From NCBI GenBank assembly GCA_030651765.1, contig JAUSBY010000012.1, positions 393,953 through 457,952 of the forward strand: 64,000 bases of DNA. The letters are read 5' to 3'. Under the pieces are notes generated by a model that worked only from the letters and a program-made list of their open reading frames with translations, made no database searches and had not been told where the DNA came from. The stretch comes from Coriobacteriia bacterium. Its GTDB lineage: Bacteria > Actinomycetota > Coriobacteriia > Anaerosomatales > Anaerosomataceae. The position numbers were made by a program, and so were the translations under genes. Positions 44,026 to 52,073 of the stretch are shown here, piece by piece (the first letter of the stretch is position 1; every line of letters begins with the position of its first letter).

Positions 44026-45385
44026 AGTCGCCAATGCCTTCCCCTGTCTCCTTCTGCTTCTCCACGATCTCCCGGGCCCGCATGTTGAGCAGGTTGCGGA
44101 ACGCCCCGGGGCCGTGGCGGTCTTCGGTGTCTTCAAGGCCGTAGAGTGCGCGGGCGACGTCCATGTAGACATACCCGTCCTTACCCGTTGCGGCCTTCTT
44201 GAGCCGGGCGGTCGGCCCGTGGAGCATCTTGTTCACGATCGCGCAGGTGAGTGCCTCTACCGTCTTGCGGTCGCGATCGCTCAGGTCCAGACGCCTGAGT
44301 GCCTTCTCGAGTTCCATCTGGCGGATGACCTCGGCCTTGGCCCTGATCGCGGCCACCGTGGGCACGACCTCCATGGACTCGGCCCACGAGAAGAACACGC
44401 CGATCTCCTCGTCGATGATCGCCTCGGCGCGGCGCGCCTCGACCATGCGCTCCTCGAGGTTCGACTCGACCACGCCGGAAAGATCATCGATGTCGTAGAG
44501 GAAGACGCCCGAGAGATCGTTCACGGCCGGGTCGATGTCGCGCGGCACGGCGATATCGATCAGGAACAACGGCGCCGAGCGATGGCGCGACACCGGCGCG
44601 AGGTCCGCCTTGGTGATCACGTACTCGGTGGCTGCCGTGGACGAGATCACGATATCGGCCTGGCCGAGCGCCTCGTAGAGACGCTCGTACGGCAACGCGT
44701 CGCCGTTGAAGCGAGCGGCCATCTCCTCGGCGCGCTCGAACGTGCGGTTGACCACGAGGACGCGGGTGACGCCATTGGACACGAGGTGCTTGGCGGTGAG
44801 TTCGCTCATCTTGCCGGCGCCGAGGATCATGATCGTGCGCCCGTCGAGCGCGTCGAAGACCTTCTTGGCCAGCTCGACGGCCGCGTAGCTGATCGACACC
44901 GCCGACTCGCCGATGGCGGTCTCCGTGCGCACGCGCTTGCCCACCTCGAAGCTCTGCCGGAACAGCTTGTTGTACGCCTTGCCGGTCGTGCCGGTGTTCT
45001 GAGCGTGCCCGTAGGCCTCTTTCACCTGGCCGAGGATCTGCGCCTCGCCCACCACCATCGAGTCCAGGGAGGCGACCACCCGGAACAGATGCCGGACCAC
45101 GGCCTCACCGGTGATGATGTAGAGGTAGCGGGTCAACTCGTGACGGTCGAGGTCGTGGTACTCGGCGAGGAAGCCGATCACCGCGTCCACCCCGCCGTCG
45201 TCGCTCGAGGCCACCGCATAGACCTCCGTGCGGTTGCACGTCGAAACGATGACTGCCTCGTTCACCTGCTCGAGCCGCGTGAGGCGCCCGAGGGCGTCCT
45301 CCTGCACAGCCGCGGGGAACGTCAGCTTCTCACGAATGGCCACCGGCGCTGTCTTGTGGCTGAGCCCGACCAGGACGAAATGCAT
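44015..45385 (-). CDS. hemA: Glutamyl-tRNA reductase
   Basis: This 456-residue enzyme is the first and usually regulated step of the C5 route. It begins MHFVLVGLSHKTAPVAIREKL, has the catalytic cysteine in STCNRTEVYAV, VVGEAQILGQVKEAYG, and the NADPH region MILGAGKMSELTAKHL. The C-terminal dimerisation domain ends KLLHG-like in NKMLHGPTARLKKA. The ATG at 45385 overlaps the stop of a possible 57-codon leader frame as TGATG. No SD is clear for the ATG itself. Confidence 0.96.
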   Translation of the reverse strand: MHFVLVGLSHKTAPVAIREKLTFPAAVQEDALGRLTRLEQVNEAVIVSTCNRTEVYAVASSDDGGVDAVIGFLAEYHDLDRHELTRYLYIITGEAVVRHLFRVVASLDSMVVGEAQILGQVKEAYGHAQNTGTTGKAYNKLFRQSFEVGKRVRTETAIGESAVSISYAAVELAKKVFDALDGRTIMILGAGKMSELTAKHLVSNGVTRVLVVNRTFERAEEMAARFNGDALPYERLYEALGQADIVISSTAATEYVITKADLAPVSRHRSAPLFLIDIAVPRDIDPAVNDLSGVFLYDIDDLSGVVESNLEERMVEARRAEAIIDEEIGVFFSWAESMEVVPTVAAIRAKAEVIRQMELEKALRRLDLSDRDRKTVEALTCAIVNKMLHGPTARLKKAATGKDGYVYMDVARALYGLEDTEDRHGPGAFRNLLNMRAREIVEKQKETGEGIGDCGA

Positions 45386-45558
45386 CAGTATCGGCTCGCT
45401 TCCATAGCTTGGGGAGTTGCCGAGAGAACCGCCCGGGAATCGGACGGATGAGGGTTGGGTCGCCCCCGCCGGTGCGGCGCATTGTTGTTCAGGCAAGCAG
45501 GCCCGGCGGGGGCGGTGTGGCAGGAGGTGAGATGCTCCTCCTGAATGCGCCTGAACAT
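45385..45558 (-). other. hemA leader: possible leader peptide and hairpins
   Basis: A 57-codon frame runs from ATG at 45556-45558 to a TGA that overlaps the hemA ATG. The peptide would be rich in Pro, His, Arg, Asn and contains SCHTAP and LNNNAPHRR. The same stretch holds two inverted repeats on the minus-strand RNA, CAGGAGG/CCTCCTG (45521-45543) and GCCCCCGCC/GGCGGGGGC (45462-45513). It may be a regulatory leader; it could also be an untranslated region that is open by chance. No B12 box was found. Confidence 0.25.
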
Positions 45559-45562
45559 GAAT

Positions 45563-45592
45563 ATCCTATCACCGTGACGTAAGACCGGGCAA
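45563..45592 (-). promoter_or_regulatory. Putative hemA promoter
   Basis: On the minus strand TTGCCC (45587-45592), an 18-base spacer and TAGGAT (45563-45568) lie about 180 bases upstream of hemA. The predicted transcript would begin at or very near the ATG of the leader frame, leaving a leader of roughly 170 bases. Confidence 0.4.
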
Positions 45593-45613
45593 CGCGACGG
45601 CACGCCCATACGA

Positions 45614-46450
45614 CTACACCGCATCGGCTTCCACCGCCTTGCGTGCCGCGGCCACGTCCCGGTCGAACATGGCGAAGAACACCTCGGGCACGAGCCCTTT
45701 GAGCCGGGCGAGCAGCCCGTAGCCTGCGCCCGGCAGCACCATGAACCGCCGACGGTCGATCGCGGCGATGACGTGACGGGCGGCCACATCAGGATGCATA
45801 GCTTTGGCGTTACCGTTGATGCGCGCCGTCTCGGGCGGCTCGATGGCCACCTCTCGCGCATACCCGGGCGTGTTCACGTTGGGCGGGCAGACGACGCTCA
45901 CCCCGATGCCGTGCGGCTTGAGCTCGCAGCGGAGCACCTCGGCCAGCCCGATGACGCCGAACTTGGCGGGGCTGTAGCCCCCGTAGCCGTACACGCCGAT
46001 GAGCCCGCCCATCGAAGAGATCATCGCGATGTGGCCACGGCCGCGCTCGATCATCGACGGCGCGACCGCTCGCGCGGCGTAGACGGTGCCGAGGAGGTTC
46101 ACGCCGATCTGATCCTCGATCTCGGCGGCGGACATGTCGACGAAGCGCGCCGGGTAGCAGTACCCCGCGCTCGTGACGAGTATGTCCACCGGACCGAGGG
46201 CCACCTCGGCCTCGCGCACGGTATCGCTCATCGCGCTCCACGACGCCACGTCGGCCGAGTGCGCGGCCACGCGCTGGGCATCGGAAGCCCGGGCGGCCAT
46301 GACGCTCTCGCGCGCGGCCTCGAGACGGACCGTGTCGCGCGCGACGAGGGTGACATGGGCGCCCCGGCGTGCGGCGCGCTCGGCAACGGCCAGGCCGATG
46401 CCGCTCGAACCGCCGGTCACGAGTACGTGCATGTCACGCCATCCGGTCAC
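45614..46450 (-). CDS. Short-chain dehydrogenase, 3-ketodihydrosphingosine reductase-like
   Basis: This 278-residue classical SDR has VTGGSSGIGLAVAERAA, DILVTSAGYCYPA, the catalytic ISSMGGLIGVYGYGGYSPAK and SVVCPPNVNTPGY. The YGYGGYSPAKFGVIG and PPNVNTPGY stretches are typical of 3-ketodihydrosphingosine reductase-like enzymes. GGAGGG lies ten bases before the GTG at 46450; MHVLVTGG six codons later is an alternative start. It is located between hemA and the CcsA/HemX-like gene, with no evident heme function. A lipid substrate is inference. Confidence 0.8.
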   Translation of the reverse strand: MTGWRDMHVLVTGGSSGIGLAVAERAARRGAHVTLVARDTVRLEAARESVMAARASDAQRVAAHSADVASWSAMSDTVREAEVALGPVDILVTSAGYCYPARFVDMSAAEIEDQIGVNLLGTVYAARAVAPSMIERGRGHIAMISSMGGLIGVYGYGGYSPAKFGVIGLAEVLRCELKPHGIGVSVVCPPNVNTPGYAREVAIEPPETARINGNAKAMHPDVAARHVIAAIDRRRFMVLPGAGYGLLARLKGLVPEVFFAMFDRDVAAARKAVEADAV

Positions 46451-46465
46451 GACGAGCGAGCCCTC

Positions 46466-47311
46466 CTACAGTCCGAAGATGTGGAAGCCTGACGGAACGG
46501 TCCGCGCGACGACCGCAAGGATCACGACGAGCACGAAGCCGGCGAGCGAGAGGTACGCGCCCTGACGGCCGCCCCACCCGCGCCGCCAGCGCAGGAACTG
46601 GTACGTAGCGAACACGAGCCACACGAGTCCGGAGAGGACCACACGCGGGTCGGCCCACCACAGCGCGACGTCGGTCTCGATCGCTCGCAGTGCGCCGAGC
46701 ATCATGCCCGCCGTGTACCCCGGGAACGCCCAGAGCACGGCGCGGCGCGCGATCGTGTCGGTTTGCGTGAGTGAGGGCAGGCGGCTCATGAACTTCGAGG
46801 ACCGGCGGTTCTTCAGCTGCCGCTCGAGCACGAGGTACATGAGCGAGGCGGCGGCGCTGACGAGGAAGCCCGCGTTGGCGAAGGCGATCACCGCGACATG
46901 GATGCCCACCCGCCAGTTGTCGAGCAGCGCCGCTTGCTCGGGCCTCAACTCGGCCAGTACCGTCGAGCTCAGCCCTCCGATCTGCGCCACGAGCATGGCC
47001 AGGAGCGCGATCGGCACGAGCAGTGCGCCGTAGACCTTGCGTTTGACGAGATGCTCAAGCACGAAGTACACGAGCACGAGCGCCCACGCCATGAGCACAA
47101 GGACGTTGGAGCCGGAGAGTTCGGTTCCGTCTGTGGCCGAGGATCGCAGTCCGATAGACGCCGTGTGGAGCAGGAATCCCGCACCGGTGGCAAACGTCGC
47201 ATACCACGACAGCGCGACGCGCTTGGTCACGACGTGGTACACGTACAGCACGGTGGCTGCCGCGTACAAGGCCATGGCCATCCAGAACGCCACGAACGCT
47301 ACTTCGAGCAC
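46466..47311 (-). CDS. CcsA/HemX-family cytochrome c assembly membrane protein
   Basis: This 281-residue protein has about eight transmembrane helices and the tryptophan-rich heme-handling segment VALWWADPRVVLSGLVW near residue 230, a WWD-type variant, with conserved HTASIGLR and WRVGIHVAVIAFANAGF. It belongs to the CytC_asm superfamily. Two roles fit: a System II-like CcsA protein, or HemX, which neighbours hemA in Firmicutes. Its place between ccm and hem genes allows either. GGAGG lies five bases before the GTG. Confidence 0.82.
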   Translation of the reverse strand: MLEVAFVAFWMAMALYAAATVLYVYHVVTKRVALSWYATFATGAGFLLHTASIGLRSSATDGTELSGSNVLVLMAWALVLVYFVLEHLVKRKVYGALLVPIALLAMLVAQIGGLSSTVLAELRPEQAALLDNWRVGIHVAVIAFANAGFLVSAAASLMYLVLERQLKNRRSSKFMSRLPSLTQTDTIARRAVLWAFPGYTAGMMLGALRAIETDVALWWADPRVVLSGLVWLVFATYQFLRWRRGWGGRQGAYLSLAGFVLVVILAVVARTVPSGFHIFGL

Positions 47312-47346
47312 GGTCCCCTCCTCTCAGGTGCCGACAAGCGCGGGTG

Positions 47347-47544
47347 CTACCCGGCGTCGCCGGAGCGGCGCGCGAGCGCGGCTTCGAGCACCTCGACTTG
47401 CTTGCCGAGCCCGTTCAGGCGCTTGAGTGCGAACCCGACGTACACCACCAGGCCCGTCCACAGGAGCGCATAGGCTCCAGCCACGAGCGGCCACTGCGTG
47501 AGCACGAGCGAGTAGACCTCTTTGAGTGTGGGATCCGTGACCAT
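47347..47544 (-). CDS. ccmD: CcmD-like small membrane protein
   Basis: This 65-residue protein has one membrane helix (LVAGAYALLWTGLVVYVGFAL) followed by a basic, coiled tail (KRLNGLGKQVEVLEAALARR). That layout and its position directly after ccmC fit CcmD, which helps release holo-CcmE. The sequence is too short for strong homology. GAGGTG lies eight bases before the ATG. Confidence 0.65.
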   Translation of the reverse strand: MVTDPTLKEVYSLVLTQWPLVAGAYALLWTGLVVYVGFALKRLNGLGKQVEVLEAALARRSGDAG

Positions 47545-47552
47545 GGCGACAC

Positions 47553-48479
47553 TCACCTCTCCAACTGGGTCTTGGCGGATTCGATACGGTCCTGGAGCAG
47601 CATCTCGCCCATGCGCAACTGATAGATCGCATAGCCGAGGGCGATCATGCCGATCTGGGCGACGATGAAGCTCACGAGCATAGGCGGCTCGAGACCGCCC
47701 CGCTCGATGACGGGGTGGTTCGAGGGGATGAGACGCGTGATGAAGAACGATATCGGCGCGTCGATGAAGCCGAGGATGCTGAAGACCGCCGCATACATCG
47801 CTCTGCGCTCTTCGTCTTCGACGGAGTTGCGCAGCACGAAGTAGGCGACGACGAGGAGCGTCATGATGAAGTACGTCGTCAACCTCGGCTCCCAGTCCCA
47901 CCACACGCCCCAGGCGGCCTTGGTCCACAGGATGCCGGTCGCCATGGTGAGCGTGACGAACATGAGCGTCACTTCCATAGAGACACGCGCCTTGATGTCG
48001 TACTCGCGGCGCCGCGTCATGATGAAGCGGATGCTGTAAAACGCCGCGAAGCCGAAGACGATGAAGGATATCTCGGCCACCGGGACGTGGAAGTAGAAGA
48101 TCTTCTGGCCCCAGTCGGGACGCCCGTACGACGAGCCGCGCACCCGGCCGGTCTCGAACTCGGCGGCCGAAACGGTCACCTCACCATCGGCGGTCTCGAT
48201 GGTCACGTGCGTCTCATCGGCCTCGACGAGATCGCCCCGCACCGTCTCGCCGCCGGCGACGACCTCGACGTCGTAACCTGCGAAGTTCGCCAGGTAGCGC
48301 GCCTCGTCGATCTCCTGGTCAAACGGCCCCTGATAGCGGACCGAATCGGTGCGCTCGGCTGTGCGGACGAACCCGAAGTCGGGCACACCCGCCCAGAAGA
48401 ACGCGCCGAGGAAGGCGGCCAGGGTAAGCACACCACCGATGGCGAGCGCGATGAATGCTCTGGTCGTATGCGACTTCAC
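47553..48479 (-). CDS. ccmC: CcmC-like heme handling protein with large extracytoplasmic insertion
   Basis: This 308-residue membrane protein loads heme onto CcmE. The WWD domain is WGVWWDWEPRLT (near 191-201) and later helices include ILGFIDAPISFFITRL. After the first helix there is a hydrophilic insertion of about 90 residues (30-125), beta-rich in look, where standard CcmC has a short loop with a histidine; KIFYFHVPVAE follows it and keeps that His. The GTG at 48479 is chosen since AAGGAGG lies 11 bases upstream; a GTG at 48503 is inside that region. Confidence 0.88.
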   Translation of the reverse strand: MKSHTTRAFIALAIGGVLTLAAFLGAFFWAGVPDFGFVRTAERTDSVRYQGPFDQEIDEARYLANFAGYDVEVVAGGETVRGDLVEADETHVTIETADGEVTVSAAEFETGRVRGSSYGRPDWGQKIFYFHVPVAEISFIVFGFAAFYSIRFIMTRRREYDIKARVSMEVTLMFVTLTMATGILWTKAAWGVWWDWEPRLTTYFIMTLLVVAYFVLRNSVEDEERRAMYAAVFSILGFIDAPISFFITRLIPSNHPVIERGGLEPPMLVSFIVAQIGMIALGYAIYQLRMGEMLLQDRIESAKTQLER

Positions 48480-48518
48480 GCGTGTCTCAGCCTCCTTAGG
48501 CACCCGATGCCGGGTCGA

Positions 48519-49223
48519 TCACGCTCCGACGATGAACTCGTACAGGCCGTACGACGCAAGGAGCATGATGACGTCGTAGCCGACAACCCACGCCATACCG
48601 GTCCAGAACAGGCTCATGCCCTCGGGTCCGCCGATGATCGCCGCGGCCGTGGCGGTGACCGCCCCGAGCAGCAGCGGATACATGAGCGGGATGAAGAGCA
48701 TCGCGAGCACGAAGTCCTTGCCCGTCGTGTTGACCGACATCGTAGCCAGAAGCGTGCCGACACCGGCGATACCCACCGAACCGGCCACGAGCACGAGCGG
48801 GATGAGCGCGACCGTGCTCACATCCACCGACTGCCCCTGCAAGAACAGGAAGGCGAAGACCGGGATGGTGAGGGCCTCGACGACGAGCAGGAAGATGAGG
48901 TTGCCGATGGCCTTTGCGAAGAAGATGACCGGACGGTCCACCGGCGAGAGTAGGAGCGCCTCGAGGCAGCCCTGATCCTTCTCGTGCACGAGCGAGCGGT
49001 TCAGCCCCAGCATGGAGGTGAAGATGAAGGCGAGCCACAACAGGCCCGCGGCGATGTCGCGCGGATCGAATCCCGCGCCGGCCTGCGAGAGCGCCACGAA
49101 GTAGACGACCATCGTGAGCAGCGAGTAGAGGCCCATCGACATAAGCATCTCTTTGGTCCGCAGCTCCATGACGATGTCCTTGCGGAGCATCGCCCGGAAC
49201 TGGCGCATCGAGGAGCTCGCCAT
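48519..49223 (-). CDS. ccmB: Heme exporter permease CcmB
   Basis: This 234-residue permease has six hydrophobic segments and the CcmB-type sequence FRAMLRKDIVMELRTKEMLMSMG, LNRSLVHEKDQGCLEALLLSPVD and FIPLMYPLLLGAV. It forms the membrane part of the CcmAB transporter that frees heme-CcmE. The ATG follows the ccmA stop by one base. The amphipathic N-terminal helix with DIVMELRTKE is diagnostic. Confidence 0.93.
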   Translation of the reverse strand: MASSSMRQFRAMLRKDIVMELRTKEMLMSMGLYSLLTMVVYFVALSQAGAGFDPRDIAAGLLWLAFIFTSMLGLNRSLVHEKDQGCLEALLLSPVDRPVIFFAKAIGNLIFLLVVEALTIPVFAFLFLQGQSVDVSTVALIPLVLVAGSVGIAGVGTLLATMSVNTTGKDFVLAMLFIPLMYPLLLGAVTATAAAIIGGPEGMSLFWTGMAWVVGYDVIMLLASYGLYEFIVGA

Positions 49224-49224
49224 C

Positions 49225-49956
49225 TCAGGCCACCCCCATGCCGACCGTCGAGCGGTACGTCTCGCGGAAGACGGGCTCGTCGATCGCCTCGCGCGGCTCG
49301 AACATGACGATCTTCCCACGCGCGAGGATGAGCGCGTGGCTACACAGCTCAAGGCCCTTGTCGAGGTCATGGCTGATCATGACGAAGGTGTGCTCGTCGC
49401 GGATCTGCGCGATGAGACCGTCCAGTATGTCCATCGCATGCGGATCCAGGCCGGAGTACGGCTCGTCGAGGAAGAGCACCTCAGGACGGTGCAGGAGCGC
49501 GCGCGCGATCGAGAGCCGCTGCAACATGCCACGCGAGAACGTACGCGTGAGGTCGAGCTTGCGGTGGTCGAGCTCGACAGCCTCGAGCAGCTCGGCCACG
49601 CGACCCTGCGGATCCTCGATGCCGTACATCTCCGAGAAGAACAGCAGGTTCTCCTCGGCAGTGAGATCGGGGTAGAGCAGCGGATTGTGGCTGATCAAGC
49701 CGATGCGCTTGCGCATCTCCACCGCATCGGACACGACGTCGAGCCCGAGGACCTTCGCCGAACCGCTCGTGGGGTTGAGCAGCGTCGTGAGCACCTTGAC
49801 GAGCGTCGTCTTGCCCGCGCCGTTGGGTCCGAAGATCGACAGGAACGCGCGCGGCGGCAGGTCGAAGCTCACAGCATCGAGCGCTTTGCGTACGCCAAAG
49901 GCCCGGGTCAGTTCCCGGACCTCGAGCGCGTTCACTGAGCGCTGCTCGTCCCCCAT
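49225..49956 (-). CDS. ccmA: Heme exporter ATPase CcmA
   Basis: This 243-residue ABC ATPase has Walker A FGPNGAGKTTLVK, the signature FSRGMLQRLSIARAL and Walker B EVLFLDEPYSGLD. It powers release of holo-CcmE together with CcmB and CcmC. The ATG at 49956 begins MGDEQRSVNAL; eight bases separate it from the ccmF stop. The frame is open upstream without family features. Confidence 0.92.
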   Translation of the reverse strand: MGDEQRSVNALEVRELTRAFGVRKALDAVSFDLPPRAFLSIFGPNGAGKTTLVKVLTTLLNPTSGSAKVLGLDVVSDAVEMRKRIGLISHNPLLYPDLTAEENLLFFSEMYGIEDPQGRVAELLEAVELDHRKLDLTRTFSRGMLQRLSIARALLHRPEVLFLDEPYSGLDPHAMDILDGLIAQIRDEHTFVMISHDLDKGLELCSHALILARGKIVMFEPREAIDEPVFRETYRSTVGMGVA

Positions 49957-49964
49957 ACGCCCGC

Positions 49965-52037
49965 CTACGCCGCCCGCTGCTTCTTCGGCCAGGCGGCAAG
50001 ACCACTGCCCAGGATGGTGATGACGAAGCCGACCCACACCCAGCTCTGGAGCGGAAAGAACTTGATGGTGAGGTTGGCGTTATTCGCCTGGTCGAGGCCC
50101 GAGAAGGACATGAACACGTCCTTGAACGGCTCGTTGATCAGCGCCACGTGCTGCGTGGACTGGTTGCGATCGGCCAGCTGCTGAGGGAAGCGGATCTGCG
50201 GACGCGCTGTCGCCACCGCGCGCCCGTCCTTGGTCACGTCGGTCACCAGCGTGTAGACGGTGTCGCCCTGACCGCTCCCGCGCACGTTCTCCCGGGTCTC
50301 CTCGACCGAGACGAACGTCAGCGTGTAACCCTCGGCCTCGTACGTGGCACCCGGCTCCTGCGGGAACACCGCCTGGTGCGTGCGCACGAACATCGTCGAG
50401 CCGACAAGGCCGATGAGGATGATGCCCATGCCGAGGTGGGTCAGGTAGCCGCCGGACTGCGTACGCGCCTTGGTGAGCAGCCAGCCGAACGCGGCGCCGA
50501 TCGACGTCCCCGCGGCTGCAGCGCGCTTGCGAGAGCCATCGATGAACAGCCAGACCGGCAGCCCGATCGCATAGCCCGCGGTCACCGCACCGGCGATGGC
50601 GAGGAAGTGGTGCCACCAGTCGGGCGTACTGCCGTCGGGGGTGAAGAACGGCAGCATCACCGTGAAGTAGAGGCCGACGAAGGCCGCGGCGAGCACCGTG
50701 CCGATGATGACCGGCATCTTGCCGCGCTCCCAGAGCTTCTTCCAGTCGCCGCCGCCCCAGGCAAGGATCGGGCATGCGGTCATCACAAGGATGTACAAGA
50801 TGCCGAGCGGGCGCGCGAGCGCATCGAACGCCGGCGGCTTGATGGACTGTCCGCCGAGCGGCATCCAGCTCGGGAACGCCGAGGTGAGCGTCATATACGC
50901 CACGAGCACCGACGCGATGAGCATGATGACGTTGTTGAAGTAGTAGGAGCCCTCTTTCGAGATGATGCGCTCGAAACCGTCGCTGTCGCTTATGAGACTC
51001 TTCCAGCGCATCGCCACGCCGATGAGGACGACGGACAGGGAGCCGACCATCATCGTCAGGAACAACCAGAACGACAGCGGATCCTCGTTGAACGCGTGCA
51101 CCGACTGGACGATGCCCGAACGCGTGATGAACGTGCCGAGGAGCACGAACACGAAGGTCACCGCGGCGAGTACGAACGTCCAGGCCTTGAAGCCGCCGCG
51201 ACGACGGTAGACGGTCATGGAGTGGATGAGGGCGACGCCGGTGAACCACGGCAGGATCGACGCGTTCTCGACCGGGTCCCACGCCCAGTACCCGCCGAAA
51301 GCGAGCTCGATGTAGGCCCAGATTGAACCGAGTCCGATGCCGATGCCGAGCATCAGCCACGAGAAGACCGTGATGCGGTCGGAAAGCACGACCCAGCGCT
51401 TCGAGACATCACCGGTGATGAGCGCCGCGAGTGCGAACGCGAACGGCACGGTGAGGCCCGCGTAGCCGATGAACAGCGTTGGCGGATGCGCGATCATCGC
51501 CCAGGTCTGCAGGAGCGGGTTCATCGCGGCGCTCGTGAGCAGCGCTCCGGTATTCGGATCCACCATCCCTGCGGGGGTCAGCTGGAACGGGTTGTTGAGA
51601 TCGATGAACAGAGCGGCGAGGAAGAACAGCTGAACGAAGTTGATGACCGCAAGACCGGTGGCGCCGAGGCGATCGCCGTCCTTGAGCATCTTGCCCGCAA
51701 CGAACGCCGCGAAGATCGCGAGCACCCACTCCCAGAACAGCAGCGAGCCCTCGCGCCCTGCCCAGACACCGGACAGGCGATACAGCCACGCCCACGGACC
51801 GGTGAGTGTCGGGTGGTTGTACACGACGTACAGCAGGTTCCAGTTCTCGGTCAGGAACGCCACTGCCAGTAGGAGCGTAGCGAGCGTCGTGAATCCGAGG
51901 ACGCCGAAGGTAAGGATGCCGCCGAGCTTGCGAGCGTTGGTGCCGTCCTTACCGCCAGCAGCGATGCTGACGATGGAGGCTATCGCCGCCACACTCGCAA
52001 GTGCGAGAAACGAGTTACCAAGGATCCCCAGGTTCAT
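49965..52037 (-). CDS. ccmF: Cytochrome c heme lyase subunit CcmF
   Basis: This 690-residue membrane protein attaches heme from CcmE to apocytochrome CXXCH cysteines. It has about fourteen hydrophobic segments and the WWD domain GGYWAWDPVENASILPW near residue 260, preceded by GSIWAYIELAF. HSMTVYRRRGG and GTFITRSGIVQSVHAF are further conserved parts. The C-terminal extracytoplasmic domain (about 545-665) precedes the last helix. It lies 36 bases after ccmE in one transcription unit. Confidence 0.95.
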   Translation of the reverse strand: MNLGILGNSFLALASVAAIASIVSIAAGGKDGTNARKLGGILTFGVLGFTTLATLLLAVAFLTENWNLLYVVYNHPTLTGPWAWLYRLSGVWAGREGSLLFWEWVLAIFAAFVAGKMLKDGDRLGATGLAVINFVQLFFLAALFIDLNNPFQLTPAGMVDPNTGALLTSAAMNPLLQTWAMIAHPPTLFIGYAGLTVPFAFALAALITGDVSKRWVVLSDRITVFSWLMLGIGIGLGSIWAYIELAFGGYWAWDPVENASILPWFTGVALIHSMTVYRRRGGFKAWTFVLAAVTFVFVLLGTFITRSGIVQSVHAFNEDPLSFWLFLTMMVGSLSVVLIGVAMRWKSLISDSDGFERIISKEGSYYFNNVIMLIASVLVAYMTLTSAFPSWMPLGGQSIKPPAFDALARPLGILYILVMTACPILAWGGGDWKKLWERGKMPVIIGTVLAAAFVGLYFTVMLPFFTPDGSTPDWWHHFLAIAGAVTAGYAIGLPVWLFIDGSRKRAAAAGTSIGAAFGWLLTKARTQSGGYLTHLGMGIILIGLVGSTMFVRTHQAVFPQEPGATYEAEGYTLTFVSVEETRENVRGSGQGDTVYTLVTDVTKDGRAVATARPQIRFPQQLADRNQSTQHVALINEPFKDVFMSFSGLDQANNANLTIKFFPLQSWVWVGFVITILGSGLAAWPKKQRAA

Positions 52038-52073
52038 GCGCCAACTCCGTTCGGGTCGAAGAGGTCCGCGAGT

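Noticed and set aside
45385..45558. Cobalamin-type riboswitch before hemA
   Set aside because: The leader is GC-rich and structured, but no B12 box was found, so only a generic structured leader is reported.
46466..47311. Calling the WWD membrane protein a second CcmC
   Set aside because: It lacks the CcmC helix arrangement and the WGVWWDWE motif; it fits CcsA/HemX better, and the true CcmC is at 47553.
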